Of a DNA stretch of 64,000 nt, positions 11,086-22,495 are shown in pieces. The stretch is taken from NCBI GenBank assembly GCA_026120035.1, contig JALRME010000051.1:1-64000 (forward strand). Direction: 5' to 3'. The translations under genes and the position numbers were made by a program. Position 1 is the first letter of the stretch. Each line of letters opens with the position of its first letter. The notes below the pieces were generated by a model that saw only the letters and a list, made by a program, of their open reading frames with translations, was not told the origin of the DNA and searched no databases. The stretch is from Coleophoma eucalyptorum (taxonomy: Eukaryota; Ascomycota; Leotiomycetes; Helotiales; Dermateaceae).

Positions 11086-11708
11086 GAAGCCCCTATCAAG
11101 GGAAATAATAGCTCTAAAGTTTAAAGACATAGAGCGGAAGGAAACCTTTATGCCGGATTTATCCGGACAAAGTGGGAGGAGGTACATAATACGCCAAGGA
11201 GACTCACGTGAAGCTTATATAATCGCCTCTCGCCAAAGTCTGGCACGGTAGGGCGAAGCTGCTCATCCGCAACACGACTCCTTCAATTCTCGTCCGCCCA
11301 AGCGAATCTGGTCGTGTGCCTTTGCCCTGCAAGGATGCTGTACAAGAGAGCACAAGCAATGCCTCGTAATGGGGATGAAGAATGGGGGCAATGCTAGGAT
11401 GGGACAGAAGAAATCAAGGACCCTCTTACTACAAGTGTCATCGGTCCATAGTCTGCAGCCTCTGCAGACAGGATTTTCTCGATACTCATTCCTCTTGTGA
11501 GCCCTATCGACTTGTCCTAGTGGTACGGCCTAGCAAGAAAGAATCCTTCAACCCCCTCGACGTCACTATCGAGGCAGCACTCGAACGGGTTTCTAAGTTC
11601 TCCAAAAGCCTAGCAATCGTTCGCGCAAAGAGTTTGCTAAAAGTATCACCGAACAGAGACTCCTTGATCGAATATTTCCCCGAGAGCCTCACGACCAGTC
11701 CCAAAATA
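11086..11708. other. Upstream region of the HET gene
   Basis: Contains an E-box-like cacgtg followed by a TATA-like cttatataa at about 11207-11222. The HET frame is open back to 11382 with an alternative ATG there, but that upstream peptide shows no conserved motif. Confidence 0.35.
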
Positions 11709-13020
11709 ATGCGTTTCTTACAGAACTTACCAAACGGCGACTTCAGCCTGACCGAGAACTTCTTCGATGACGCGATTCCACCATATGCTATCCTCTCGCA
11801 TACATGGGGTGATGAGAATGAGGAAGTCACTTTTCAAGACATAATTGAAGGTACAGGCCGAGACAAGGCTGGATATGCAAAGCTACGATTTGCCGCCGAC
11901 CAAGCTGCTAGAGATGGCTTAAAATACTTCTGGGTGGACAGCTGTTGCATCAACAAGTCCAGTAGCGCAGAGCTTTCGGAATCTATCAACAGTATGTTCA
12001 GCTGGTACCAGGGCGCTGCAAAGTGCTATACGTACTTAACTGATGTGTCGATGAAGAAGAGGAAGAGAGGGGATGAGGATTCGCCATCGGCATGGGAACA
12101 AGCTTTTCGGGGGAGCAAGTGGTTTACTCGGGGTTGGACGCTTCAGGAACTTCTAGCACCGAACGTTGTGGAATTCTTCAGCCGTGAAGGGGACTCGCCT
12201 CGGTTCCAAGACCAGCTTAAGGGACACCATATCCTCCATCACACACATACCTGTGGACGTACTTGGTGGGCACGATTTTAAGGAATGCAGTGTAGCCCAA
12301 AGGATGTCTTGGGCAGCCTCCAGACAAACCACTCGTGTCGAAGATCGGGCCTATAGTCTAATGGGAATGTTTGATGTTAACATGCCATTGCTGTACGGTG
12401 AAGGCGAGAAAGCATTCCTTCGATTACAGGAAGAGATCATCAAGAACTCGAACGATCATTCCATCTTTGCATGGAGAATGGAAAAGCGGTACGCCGTGCA
12501 TGGCCTTCCTGCACCGTCTCCCGCTGCATTTGCTAATTCCCACGACATCGTACCGATTCCGAGCCTGAGATCAGCCAGCCCATTCACTCTGACCCACCTA
12601 GGCTTGCGAATACAATTACAGTTAACTCGACACATACACAGCGGTCTACATACTGCATTTCTTAATTGTATGGACCGAATGACCGGTGACAGGGTTGGAG
12701 TTCATCTCATTTCTCTTGGAAATAATTGCTTTCTTCGAACGCGACTCGACCAACTTGTGAGGATTCAGCAAAGACGACCAGTCAGTGATTTTATGCCTTT
12801 GGAAACGAGAACGCTTTATATTCAACAGCGACGTCTCTCACCTTTTCCAACTCTACGAGCTTCTCAAATAAGAACCAGATACGGGCCAACTACTGACAAT
12901 TTCTATCATCTCCGCATAAAGGGTAGAATCGCTAGGCCAGTTATCAAGGCAATATGTGGCAGGTGCCTTCGATGTCCTGCAAGAGCCTTATCATTCTTAT
13001 CCCACCAGGCTGTTATGTAA
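11709..13020 (+). pseudogene. HET-domain (heterokaryon incompatibility) gene with frameshift
   Basis: The start MRFLQ at 11709 matches the usual start of this family. The HET core is plain: PPYAILSHTWGDENEEVTF, then YFWVDSCCINKSS, then WFTRGWTLQELLAPNVVEFF. At 12189-12192 a run of four G (three expected) throws the reading frame. The family sequence resumes in the next frame at TRLGSKTSLRDTI and continues through RMSWAASRQTTRVEDRAYSL and PLLYGEGEKAFLRLQEEI to a stop at 13020. The C-terminal part (GVHLISLGN, LETRTLYIQQR) also follows the family. HET proteins trigger cell death on fusion of incompatible hyphae. As sequenced the protein would be cut shortly after the HET core; a sequencing error in the homopolymer is an alternative. 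A second shift near 12990-13020 is possible. Confidence 0.85.
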
Positions 13021-13634
13021 CCAGTCGGCATGTATAGGTGATGGTTCCGCTATGTCATCGAGATCTAGTGCTTGTGGTGCGTCAACATGACGTAGGGAAT
13101 GGCGTTGGTGATGGAGCACTGCGCCAGATATTGAAACAGGAAGTCATTGCTTTGTTCTCTAGTTCGAATGGGTTTCTTGAGGCAGGCTCGCGTAGGCCTT
13201 GCGACTAGTTACTATATATTAGAGGTTAGACTTCGTTGTATTCTCGGCGCAATGGAAGGGAAGTAGCAATGAATCACTTCCTGATAATTGTCGATGAGTA
13301 GTCTTTCGCGCACATCAAGGCATTCCCGCTTTCGATCCCGCCGTCATCAGACGTCACGATCTCGCGAATAAGACGATAGCATATCTCGTCTGAAAGCTCT
13401 CGACTCCCGCAGCTTACTAGGGTGGCTGTGTGTATACATGAACATCGATTTGGCGTTTGTAGACGCGCCGGCAACGTCTTACATCCTCAGGCAAAAGTTC
13501 TCACGTCACGGGCCGCACAAAATGCTGGTCAGAAATAAAATCATTGAGTGTTCGGAACTGAAGCCAATTTCGAATTGGTAGTTACTATCACGGAATAATA
13601 TAGCTGCAGGATTTGAAGTTACTTAGAGGGCATT
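13021..13634. other. No gene recognised
   Basis: A minus-strand ORF at 13274-13474 shows no motif. The stretch just after 13020 may contain the decayed last codons of the HET gene. Confidence 0.35.
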
Positions 13635-13808
13635 GGGATGTGGTCCGGGAGATTCGCTAGTGGGATGAAAGGGTCGACATATTTCAGTGCTTAGTAATGT
13701 GCATTAGCCAAGATAAAATTTCACTATGTTCACGACCCGACTCGCTATATTTTACTTAGCCACGATTCTCAACCCTAGTCACGTGTGTGGCGTAATTCTA
13801 TCAGCAGT
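13635..13808 (+). repeat. Dispersed repeat R2, copy b
   Basis: Second copy of the repeat at 10510-10700, same orientation, ending in gtcacgtgtgtggcgtaa. It abuts the membrane-protein gene. Confidence 0.6.
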
Positions 13809-13903
13809 TCATATACTGTATACACGTCTCACAGCTCCAGCGTAACCAAAAGCCGCTAATTTTGGTCAGCTCAAGAAGATCGACCAGGTTAAAGCCACGA
13901 AAG

Positions 13904-15228
13904 ATGTCCCCAGGAATTGCAGATCCAGACCTTGCTGGTCCCGGGGTAAGCAAATACCCACCCAGAAGCTCCCTCCATACATATTCCATACTAAGAAATA
14001 CTTTAGGTAATGCTCTCTTTCGTGCTCAGCGGCTTCACGACACTTCTGATCAGCTTCGCTATTGAACGACTTCGCGCAGTGGAAGAACAGAAACAGGACG
14101 TCAAAAGGTTATGGTGGTTCCGTATTGCCAGAAAATGGGCACCGGCTCGCATTCACAACCCTATTACGTTCTGGATAGCAACCCTATTGCAGTTTGCGCG
14201 TGGTTTCAGCGATCAACAACTCATTACTGGTCCATTGCTGCTCATTACTGCATTCATCAAATATGTGCCTACGAGAGATTGGATGAATCTGCATACAGCA
14301 ATCCATGCAAGTTTTTTCTCGGTAGTGTCTCATCTTATATCTATGCAAGTCCTAGTTCCCTATCTTAGAGAACGAAAGCTACTTGCTCATATCCGTCACA
14401 TTGTTATCAGTGTCAGCTTAATCTTGCTTACATCATCGTCGTTCATCTTTGTTGTTCAAGGATCCAGTTTCGGGATCGAAGACTACGCAAGCTCTCGGTT
14501 TGTGTTTACCTGTTTAATAATATACTCCTCAATTTTCCGCTTTTGGGGATACTTTTTATCTTTTATCATACGCATTCATGCATCACCCAATGCAGTTATT
14601 TTGCACGAGCTTTCGAGGCCCTTGGCTCCAGAGCAGGAGAGAGCAATATTATGGGCCATGGCGTATGAACAACTCCCGAAGGATTCGCCGCATCGAAATC
14701 TGATAGACACTATTGTCGTTCGGATATGGCAGTTCTATAACAACAGGATCATCAGCACAATTTGTGATGTGTTGTTAATAAGCAGAATAATGATGTCTGC
14801 TTCCCCTTTATTACTGCTCGATCCGCTGTGGACGCCTTTTATATTTGCTCTTGTGGCGCTTGGATTCGATTGGAATGCTGGCAGTCTATCCAACTCTTGG
14901 GGGTTTGGGCAAATATTACCGATGATGCTGCTGCTGCTGCCTATTTTTACCTTGATAGAGACTTTTATTGGTAAGCAATTACTTTTCACGTTTCCCTGTT
15001 CGTCGACCAAAACTGATGAGCATTACAGATCAAGTTCGAGAGGATCGGACACCAGAAACCACAAACATCGGGGCTACATCGTCTACGGACCCCTTACCAC
15101 AGAATGGTATTGAGCTTAGAGAGCTCGCCCCTTCTAAAGCTCAGCGAGCTAATGGTGAACGAGTAGCAAGACGAGAAGGACCTTTAATGGGGATACAAAA
15201 ACGACCAACTGCCGGAACGATGGTCTGA
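13904..15228 (+). CDS. Multipass membrane protein, unrecognised fungal family
   Basis: Three exons (13904-13945, 14007-14970, 15029-15228) give a 401-aa protein; introns have gtaagc donors and in-phase acceptors. Exon 1 encodes MSPGIADPDLAGPG, joined to VMLSFVLSGF at the start of the first membrane segment; this ADPDLAGPGV lead-in is one I associate with a family of fungal membrane proteins of unknown role. Hydrophobic segments include ITGPLLLITAFIKYV, HIVISVSLILLTSSSFIFVV, FVFTCLIIYSSIFRFWGYFL and ILPMMLLLLPIFTLIETFI, so six to eight membrane spans are likely. The last exon is a hydrophilic cytoplasmic tail. Without the second intron a different, shorter end at 15113 would result, but the intron joins ETFI to DQVRED cleanly. 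No enzymatic motif is visible. Confidence 0.75.
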
Positions 15229-15280
15229 TTGAGCCTGATTGGTCTCAGAAGAACGAATTCTATAATGTGACAAATGTCAT

Positions 15281-15375
15281 ACGTCCGTCCCTGTGTATAG
15301 AGACGTAATCTGTCGCGAGACAAATTTACGAGTTAAGCGTCTTAAATATTTTCCTCGCAAGTCCTTTATTCGTAT
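15281..15375 (+). repeat. Dispersed repeat R1, partial copy d
   Basis: Starts tacgtccgtccctgtgt and keeps the R1 segment gagacaaatttac, then loses similarity. It lies directly after the membrane-protein gene. Confidence 0.5.
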
Positions 15376-15776
15376 CAATTGGCCAAGGTCAGAACTTTGT
15401 AACAAAGACCTAATGAAAATAGCTTATTCATACAGTTTGAGGTATTATTAGCCTTGCGCCTTCCCTTCTATCGAGAGTCCCCTGCGAGCACGACAATGGA
15501 ATATAAATAAGGGACATGTAACGACACTGGTTACTCTGCTTCTGCTCAGGCAAAGATGGTGGTAAGAGTTGAAGGACCAGAATTTGCCGTCCAGCAGCCA
15601 AATAGGTTGGTCAGGATGTCGTCACGAGGGGTCTGTCAGTGGTGGGCCGATGGCAAGTGACTCTAAAGGCTACAAAGGGGATAAATCTTATTTGTATTGG
15701 TTGTCCGAGGTCAGACATTTGTAGCAAATACTTAACGACAACATATACTGTATTCAACAATACATATATGTCAATC
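15376..15776. other. Repeat-derived flank of the Tc1 transposase
   Basis: 15359-15430 and 15682-15753 form an imperfect direct repeat (shared order: cttattcgta, ggtcaga, ttgtaacaaa, actt/ctta). I found no convincing terminal inverted repeat for the transposase on this side. Confidence 0.35.
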
Positions 15777-16754
15777 TTAAAGCTCTTCTACAGTCAGTCC
15801 TGCGTGTCTAAAATGACCCTTGGCACTTTTCTCCTTTCTCCCAACCATGTCGATGCACCACTCAAGAAACTTATCAAAACCCTGGCTTGGATCCGCCTCA
15901 AAAACATGCCAATTTCGTTTAATGAAGGCTTTTAATTCAGCAAAATATTCTTCAATAGGATTTAGATCCGGAGAGTACGGCGGTAGGTATAATATCTTTA
16001 CTCCAGCTTTGTAGCACATCTGCTCAATCCGTTCGCTACGATGAAATGAGGCATTGTCCATTACTAGCACAGACTTTGGCTCGGGCCATCTGCCGCAATA
16101 GGGAAGTAGCTGCTCAATGAAATCCTCGAAAAGAGTAGTATCTGTAGATCCCTGAAAGACACGAGCAAACAAAATTCCATCTTGGGTATATGCAGGGAGT
16201 ATCTGATAGCGTTTCTCGCGCTGGAATTGAGCAATCTGGACTGGTGTGACCCCAAGGGGAGACCAGCCAGTCCGCCTAAATCCGATACGTTTGTCACAAC
16301 CAGATTCATCCACATAAACAAGCTGGTAAGAATGAAAGCTAACCGATAGGTTATATATGTATAGGTCTCGCAGATCTGCATTCCTTCCCTGTGCTATTCG
16401 GCGAATTGTTTTCTTGGTCCAGCCTTTGAAAGCCAATGCTCTGCTAATACTAGAAGCGGTCACAAGTATTTCGAATTCATCCCATAGGAAGACAATCATC
16501 TCAGATTGATATAACTCTGGCTTTTCCAGCAGATGCTCACAAAGAGCATTTAGCATAGGGGGTGTAATACTTCGTTTTCGTCCCGGGCCATTTCGTGGAG
16601 CTTTTGGGGTACCCAAAAAATGAATTTTCGAGCGTATTTCTCGAACCGCACGCGGCTTACATCTAGCAGCTTCGGCTATCTCCATATTAGTAGACTTGCT
16701 ATACATCATATTATTAATTATATCCCGCTGTGACATTGTAAGATTTGGGGCCAT
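15777..16754 (-). mobile_element. Tc1/mariner-type (DD34E) transposase, intact ORF
   Basis: A single uninterrupted 325-aa ORF. The N-terminus has a helix-turn-helix-like region (TNMEIAEAARCKPRAVREI) and a second DNA-binding region around GPGRKRSITPPML. The catalytic triad is visible: Asp in YVDESG, Asp in VMDNASFH, and Glu in NPIEEYF with 34 residues between the second Asp and the Glu. The block YLPPYSPDLNP before the Glu is the IS630/Tc1 hallmark. It therefore encodes a cut-and-paste transposase that would insert at TA. Length is normal for the family and no stop interrupts it, so this copy could be recent. Terminal inverted repeats were not found by eye, so element ends are undefined and the coordinates given are those of the ORF. 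Confidence 0.9.
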
Positions 16755-18031
16755 TGTAGAAGTTGCTTGCCGCTAGGAGGTACATTCTGCAGGTGTACAA
16801 CACAGATTGGCAACATTGAACATCACAGCACATGCAAACAAAGGGTCAGCATCGAACTTGAAGGACACAGTTGCAAAAGGCATCATCGAATCTCAAAGAA
16901 CAAGTTGGAAGAAAAGTCATCAAGAAGTCATCATCAAGTCTTAAAGGCGGCGCCTCAGCACTGACAAAGAGCAGTAACCGGAATATCTCTAGTGCAACAT
17001 CAATATCTTGGCATTGTGGCGCAAATAAAATAAAAGAGTTTACAAAGAGGTCACCGAATTCGATTGCGACTGTATGCATATCCTCTTCTATTTATATAGA
17101 ATAGTTGATTAAGTTAGAGCTTGTAGTCCTCCCGTATTCCACAAGCGAGTCGGACACTACGGAGTACAGTATTCCCTTAGCGCTAGAAGACACTCCGTGA
17201 TTGCGAAGTACGGAGAACGCCGGGTAACGTTTCCGGGCCCACTTTATCGCTGAATTACACAACGAAGCGTTGCAGTAATGATACTGCTCTTCGTTTACAA
17301 GTCATCCTCCTTACTGCCTCAAAGAATACTGCGATCGGATCAGAAGCGGCCAATACGTTCGTTGCTGTTGTGATGGGGCCAAGTCACATGACTGGGTTCA
17401 GATCTAGGCCAGGCATGAATCAGACCCAAAGTGCGGAAAGGATCCGGAATGGAAAAGACAAGGGAGGATAATAACAAGGGGACAAGGAGGGAATCAACTA
17501 TACATCATGCAGCATCATACCATTGACACGGCCCATGGAGGGAAATATCAATTCATGAGGGACGAATATATCTTCAATGACTACAGCTTGTAATACTTAC
17601 TTCCTTACAATTACTTTTATTCTTTGGAAAGCTCGGAGCGGTTTACTTCAATACATTCATTTCTCATAGCTGGATCGCCACTTCTTCGTCTGATCACTTC
17701 AGCTCTACCAGTCCCAATTTTATCGCTGCCATTATTGTGTGTATTCTGACTACACACCAACTCAAATCCCACCAAACTATCCTACAAGCTCGCACTAGAG
17801 GCCCGCCTCAGATACAAGTTGTTGAAGCAGGCGTTAAAATTCCTGGTGCTTCTAAGCTCTTGGCGCTTTGTGGTGTCGAGAAGAACTTGATACCCGAGAG
17901 AGGAGACTGCATAGCGGAGCTGCTCTTAGAGGCATGGACAGCTTATCGACGTCTCTTCACCAAGGTTAAGCAAATGGAAGGAAGTGCCGTAAAATAGGAC
18001 TTATAGCCGTCAAGAACTAAGAGGCGGTATA
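16755..18031. other. No gene recognised
   Basis: Overlapping small ORFs at 16767-17104 on both strands show only Ser/Lys-rich peptide. A palindromic cluster around 17140-17210 (cactacggagtac, cactccgtg, gtacggag) is visible. The ORF at 17737-17997 (86 aa) is unrecognised. Confidence 0.35.
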
Positions 18032-18510
18032 TCCCAATTGTACGACTCCTTGTATACTTATCCAAGTGCTGTATCCACTGGAATCAACAGTATCGGATAT
18101 ATCGCTGGTGAAATTCCCGCCACCTACTTGATACAGCATGTGTCACTCTCCAAACACTTTGCATGCGTGGTTATGTTGTGCGGTATTGTTGTATCGATGC
18201 ATACCGCGTACAACAATTTTACAAGCTTGTCCACAGTTCACTTTCTCCTCGGTTTTATCGAAGTGTGCACAACGCCCGCTTGTATCTACATGAGCAGTTC
18301 CTGGTACACACCAGAGCAGCTCATAAAAATGGCTTTCTGGTACTTAGCTGCAGGATTTGGTTACGCTTTCGGTGGCTGTTCTGCTTGGCCCTTCAACCAA
18401 GCTCCTAGCTTCAAGTGGCAATGTTTATATATATCTGGTAGACTTCCTTCAAAAGATCAAAACCCCTCGCAAGCTGGTGGGTTTCGCTGTCCGCGCCATT
18501 GCCTCTAGTT
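18032..18510 (+). pseudogene. MFS transporter relic (Dal5/allantoate-permease type)
   Basis: About 156 residues resemble membrane spans 2-5 of the anion:cation symporter branch of the MFS: SIGYIAGEIPATYLIQHVSL, FLLGFIEVCTTPACIYMSSS, then WYTPEQLIKMAFWYLAAGFG with the family's Trp-Tyr-Thr and Phe-Trp-Tyr pattern. The frame then breaks near 18420; related hydrophobic coding seems to continue in another frame to ~18560. There is no start region and no second half. A broken gene remnant is the likeliest reading. Confidence 0.6.
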
Positions 18511-18649
18511 TCATCCTTGGTAGCTGCCCCCAGGCATGTACAGTACAGCACACACTGTAAATGGTCAGTTACGCTTTGTGCTAACGATATGGTCTAACTT
18601 GTATAGTGTTCAGTCTGTCAGTGGTCTTCCATACTCTCTATAGGGATAT

Positions 18650-18979
18650 ATGCTCGTAAGTCTGTCGAGTAGAGTCTTCACCCACAAACGATCGCAACAC
18701 ATGATCCTCCCACTTGGCTTTGTCAAGTTGCTGGAAGATGAGTTCCCATCACAGTTCAAAATCTTTGCTGCGTGCCCGACAGTGTCTAGTGCTGCGTGGC
18801 ATCGAGCAACGCTTTCTAGGTTTGTTCCTGAGTGGCTGACTATGTACTCTGAGGAGACGTCTTTTGTCTGCTTAATGAAGCGGCCTCAGTATCGTCTGCC
18901 ATGCAAACATTTTGTTTGTCACTGCTGTGTCGAAGACTTCGGAGCTCATGCGGCGCAAAAATGCAGGTGCATGGCATAA
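18650..18979 (+). pseudogene. Fragment of a second patatin-type gene (zinc segment)
   Basis: The peptide SFVCLMKRPQYRLPCKHFVC aligns with the zinc segment of the patatin gene at 4319-7680 (CLMCLCRRPEYGLPCGHSFC), and the preceding ~90 residues match its pre-zinc region in general character. The glycine of the CGH motif is lysine here and the first Cys pair is altered. The ORF ends before any patatin domain; nothing downstream restores it. I read this as a truncated paralogue. Confidence 0.6.
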
Positions 18980-21011
18980 GTTTACCCGCCAATGGATGCA
19001 ATCATACCTCAGTTGATGATATCAGGTCACCAGAGTGCCGTGGTGACTTTGCATCCTTCTCTCTCTATACCTAAATATTAGCCGGACGGACAGTATTAGA
19101 GTAAAATTCATATCTGCCGCTATCAGACTCTTGAAACGCACGATCACATTCTTGTTTTTCACAGTAGATCTCTTGCGAACCATTGGGTATGGAAGCGTGT
19201 TTCACCGAGGAAGCCAATGATCAGAGAAAGTATCTGTCGCATGCCATCAAGTTGCTAGACGGGTTGTGTTGTTAATGACACTGAAGCGTAATATAGACTG
19301 TGGCTTTGCGATAGATATATTGCATGATGACCGCTTGTACACATTGGCAATGTTCCACTTTTCTGAACTTGACTAAGAATTTCTATATTAAGAAGTTGTT
19401 CGGAAGCTGAAGGAACTTGAAATGACGATTGCGAAAGTGTGGACTTGAAATCTTAAAATTGAATTACTTTATGATCCAAATCAAAATAGACTTTCAAGTG
19501 AGGTTCTAAAATTATGATAAAGGCCCCAAACGCCAAAAGGGACATAAGTATCGAGTGGCCGCTACTCAGGCATTCTAGACAAATACCAAAGGTCTCGAGG
19601 CCTCCTAGCGTATCTGCTTTAACATAGATAAGTTATTCGTTTGATTCCGCAGAAGCTATGTCCGTCGACTGTCAGGCAAAATGGTATAACATGCTAGACT
19701 CCTCGAGGCAAGGGTGTCACTGCTAGGGGAACCGATTAAATCACAGGAATAGAATGATCCTGACTAAGTTAGCTAGATCTGCAACACATATCTCTCCATG
19801 AAGTGATCCCTTACATACTAATTTCACAACGAATTCTAAGCCGAGAAAGCGATTTCAAGCGCATACATACTATCATCGTGACTGGGAACATCGTAGACAA
19901 GTCTATCCCTAAGAGAAGCTGAATGAGATAGCCTAGCAAAAACAGACCTGAGAACTACGAAGTACCTTCTCCGATAATGCACAGTGTGCCATGGGAGTCT
20001 TGAATGTCCAATCGTCGCTAACTTATTTCAGAAGCTAGCAAGACAGATAGACAAACAAAGAGGGGTGGGGGGGGGGGCTTTCCAGAGCTAACTTAGTCTT
20101 GAGTCGTCTCCAATTGAACAAACCAACCCTCAGTTGATGGTTATGTCAGATTCACAAGAGTTACTACGTGATATAGAGGATCTGCTATGGGCAACTCTAT
20201 GGATATAAAGCCTAATTGCAAGGTATAGAAAGGAAGGAAGTAAGTTAGAGTGGCTCGGAAGACTTTAATTCACCAAGTTCGTATTTTATCATTGAAACCA
20301 ATCGAAAGTAGATAGGTAATGTCTTTCCTCGAGTAATTCAGTGAGAAAGTACCTGTTTGACTTTAAGCACCTCAAAACCAGGGCAAACCTGAAAATTTTG
20401 AACCAATCCCACTACTACATAGTCACCTTCGTGTCTGACGTGCGCGGCGAAGTCTCGCCTTGGAAACCTAGGTTGGACGTGGTTCATCGTCATGTGTGAC
20501 ATTTTAACCTAGAAGTTCTGTACGTAAGAACGTCTGGAAATATTTTCAAATCGGTTTATTTCTCCAAAAGAGGATAACGTTAAGTTAATTTTCGATTTAA
20601 ATCGCAAGTTCCATTTACTGCCATTAAAAATTATTTTTGGCACTGGGGCTTCCAGTGCCGCAGATAATGGATAATTCGCAAACAAAGCTGCAGCGGTAGG
20701 CCATAACCCGTACCGAGAAGCATAAAAAGACGCGACTATCCTCTCACCACTTTAAAGATTTTGGCTTTGGCATACAGTATCAGGTCAGTCCTCCGGTCAG
20801 CATGCTATCGACTTTTCTACTCGTATAAGTGCATCGTAATCATTGGCACCGAAAAATTACACCTGCTTAAGGAGGCCTATGACTAATTTTACCCTAGTTC
20901 ATTTGAGTGCCAATTACGTACTTAATGTCGTCCTCGTCAAAATCTATAATCCATTGGCCTGCCTCTCTGGCTTCCTTCGACCCTTTTCTTTCTACTTGCG
21001 TGTAATACTCT
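18980..21011. other. 2-kb stretch without genes
   Basis: No ORF with a motif. An 11-base G run lies at 20067-20077. The ORF at 20843-21115 overlaps the transporter gene in another frame and is not supported. Confidence 0.45.
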
Positions 21012-22495
21012 ATGGCTGTTTCAAATGTTTCTTCGCCAGCTCAATCGGCCATCACCTTTTATTGGAAAAAGGATGGCGAGACTCTTTGTTCTACAGAAGA
21101 GCGTTCTATCCATAATTTTCCGCAAGTTGATTTGGTCGAATCTACGGAATGTATTCCCGATGGGGGATTACAGGCGTGGATGGTGGTTTTCGGAGGATTT
21201 TGCTGTATGTTTTGTAGCTTTGGTTGGATCAACTGTAAGTAGCAATAGACCCTCACCCTTCAAAGTAACTAACATAGTTCAAAAGGTATTGGTATATTCC
21301 AAGACTACTATCAAAAGAGAATGTTTACAAACGTCTCTCCATCTGTAATTGCATGGATATCCTCTACTGAAATCTTTTTGGTCTTTGCCTGTGGCCCAGT
21401 CTTTGGTGGAATCATTGATAGTCATGGCCCACGACTTGTTTTAGCTTTTGGGTCTGCTATGCAACTGTTTGGCCTCTTGATGATGTCCATGGCCAAGAAA
21501 TACTACCAAGTACTGCTTGCAAAAGGAATATGCAGTTCTATTGGTACTAGTGCTATCTATTATTCTGGTAAGATGCCCTGCTTGGTAGCAATTGTTCTAA
21601 TATTTAATAGGAGTTACCTCCGTCAGCACCTGGTTCGAAAGGAACCGAGCTCTTGCACTTGGCGTCATGAGCAGTGGATCAAGCCTTGGTGGCATCATCT
21701 ACCCAATTATGATAAATGGCTTGATTTCACGAATTGGATTTGGCTGGACAGTGCGGAGCATAACATTCTTGATGTTTATCCTGCTTATTGTGGCTAATAT
21801 TTCAGTCGTATCATACTCAAGTACAAAACAGAGCCCTGTTTGCTTTGCTCAATTTATAGCTCCATTTAAGGAGCATCCATTTGGACTAGTATGTCTTGGA
21901 AGCTTCCTATTTTGTTCCGCGATGTTTTTACCATTTAACTTTATCAGCGTACAAGCTGAGGCGTTTGGAATATCAACCGCTGATGCCGGCTACCTTGTAG
22001 TTGTCTTGAACGCCGCGAGGAATGTATACTAAATCAAAACATCTCATGTCTAAGCTAATAGATTATAGTCTCTTTGGCCGTATAATACAAGGATATATAG
22101 CTGACAGTATCGGTCGATTTAATGTTGTTATCATAGCTACAGCGGCTTCTGGCATTTTAGTCCTTACTCTGTGGCTGTTATCAACAAACGCATTTCAACT
22201 GTTTGCTTTTGCTGGACTATACGGATTATTCGCAAGCGCATTTACTTCACTTGCCCCCGCACTTATAGGTCAAATATCTATTACAAGCCAGACCGGAACG
22301 AGAATTGGTGTACAATCCGCAGTCATATCTTTGGCTGTTTTATTGGGAAACCCAATTGGCGGCCAACTTATAGAACTTTGCCAGAGGAGTTTCGTAGGAT
22401 TGCAAGTATTTACTGGTGAAGCAATGGTCATGAGTTCTTGTATTTTTCTCCTCGCAAAGTTTAAATTAGGCCAGGGTATACTCTCGAAAGATTGA
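21012..22495 (+). CDS. MCT-family MFS transporter (monocarboxylate-type), splice donor altered
   Basis: Four exons (21012-21234, 21286-21567, 21611-22019, 22069-22495) give a 446-aa protein in frame throughout. It has the fungal MCT layout: short cytoplasmic N-terminus, [14 protein letters not shown] before the first span (the conserved DGG-W motif), GIFQDYY after it, then [20 protein letters not shown] in the loop before span 5, and [18 protein letters not shown] in the central loop. Such proteins move monocarboxylates or related small molecules across the plasma membrane. Introns 1 and 2 are normal. Intron 3 needs a cut at 22019/22020 to give the family sequence LNAASLFGR, but the donor there reads ga (AG|gaatgt) instead of gt. 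The nearest gt (22024) breaks the frame. The gene may thus be newly inactivated or use a rare donor. Confidence 0.82.

Noticed and set aside
11382..11708. N-terminal extension of the HET protein
   Set aside because: The frame is open, but HET proteins of this group start at MRFLQ-like sequence, and the extension shows no conserved motif.
13862..13903. Earlier start of the membrane-protein gene
   Set aside because: The frame opens only through a TTG; the first ATG is at 13904 and fits the family's N-terminal lead-in.
16767..17104. Ser/Lys-rich ORFs beside the Tc1 transposase
   Set aside because: They overlap on opposite strands and show only low-complexity sequence.
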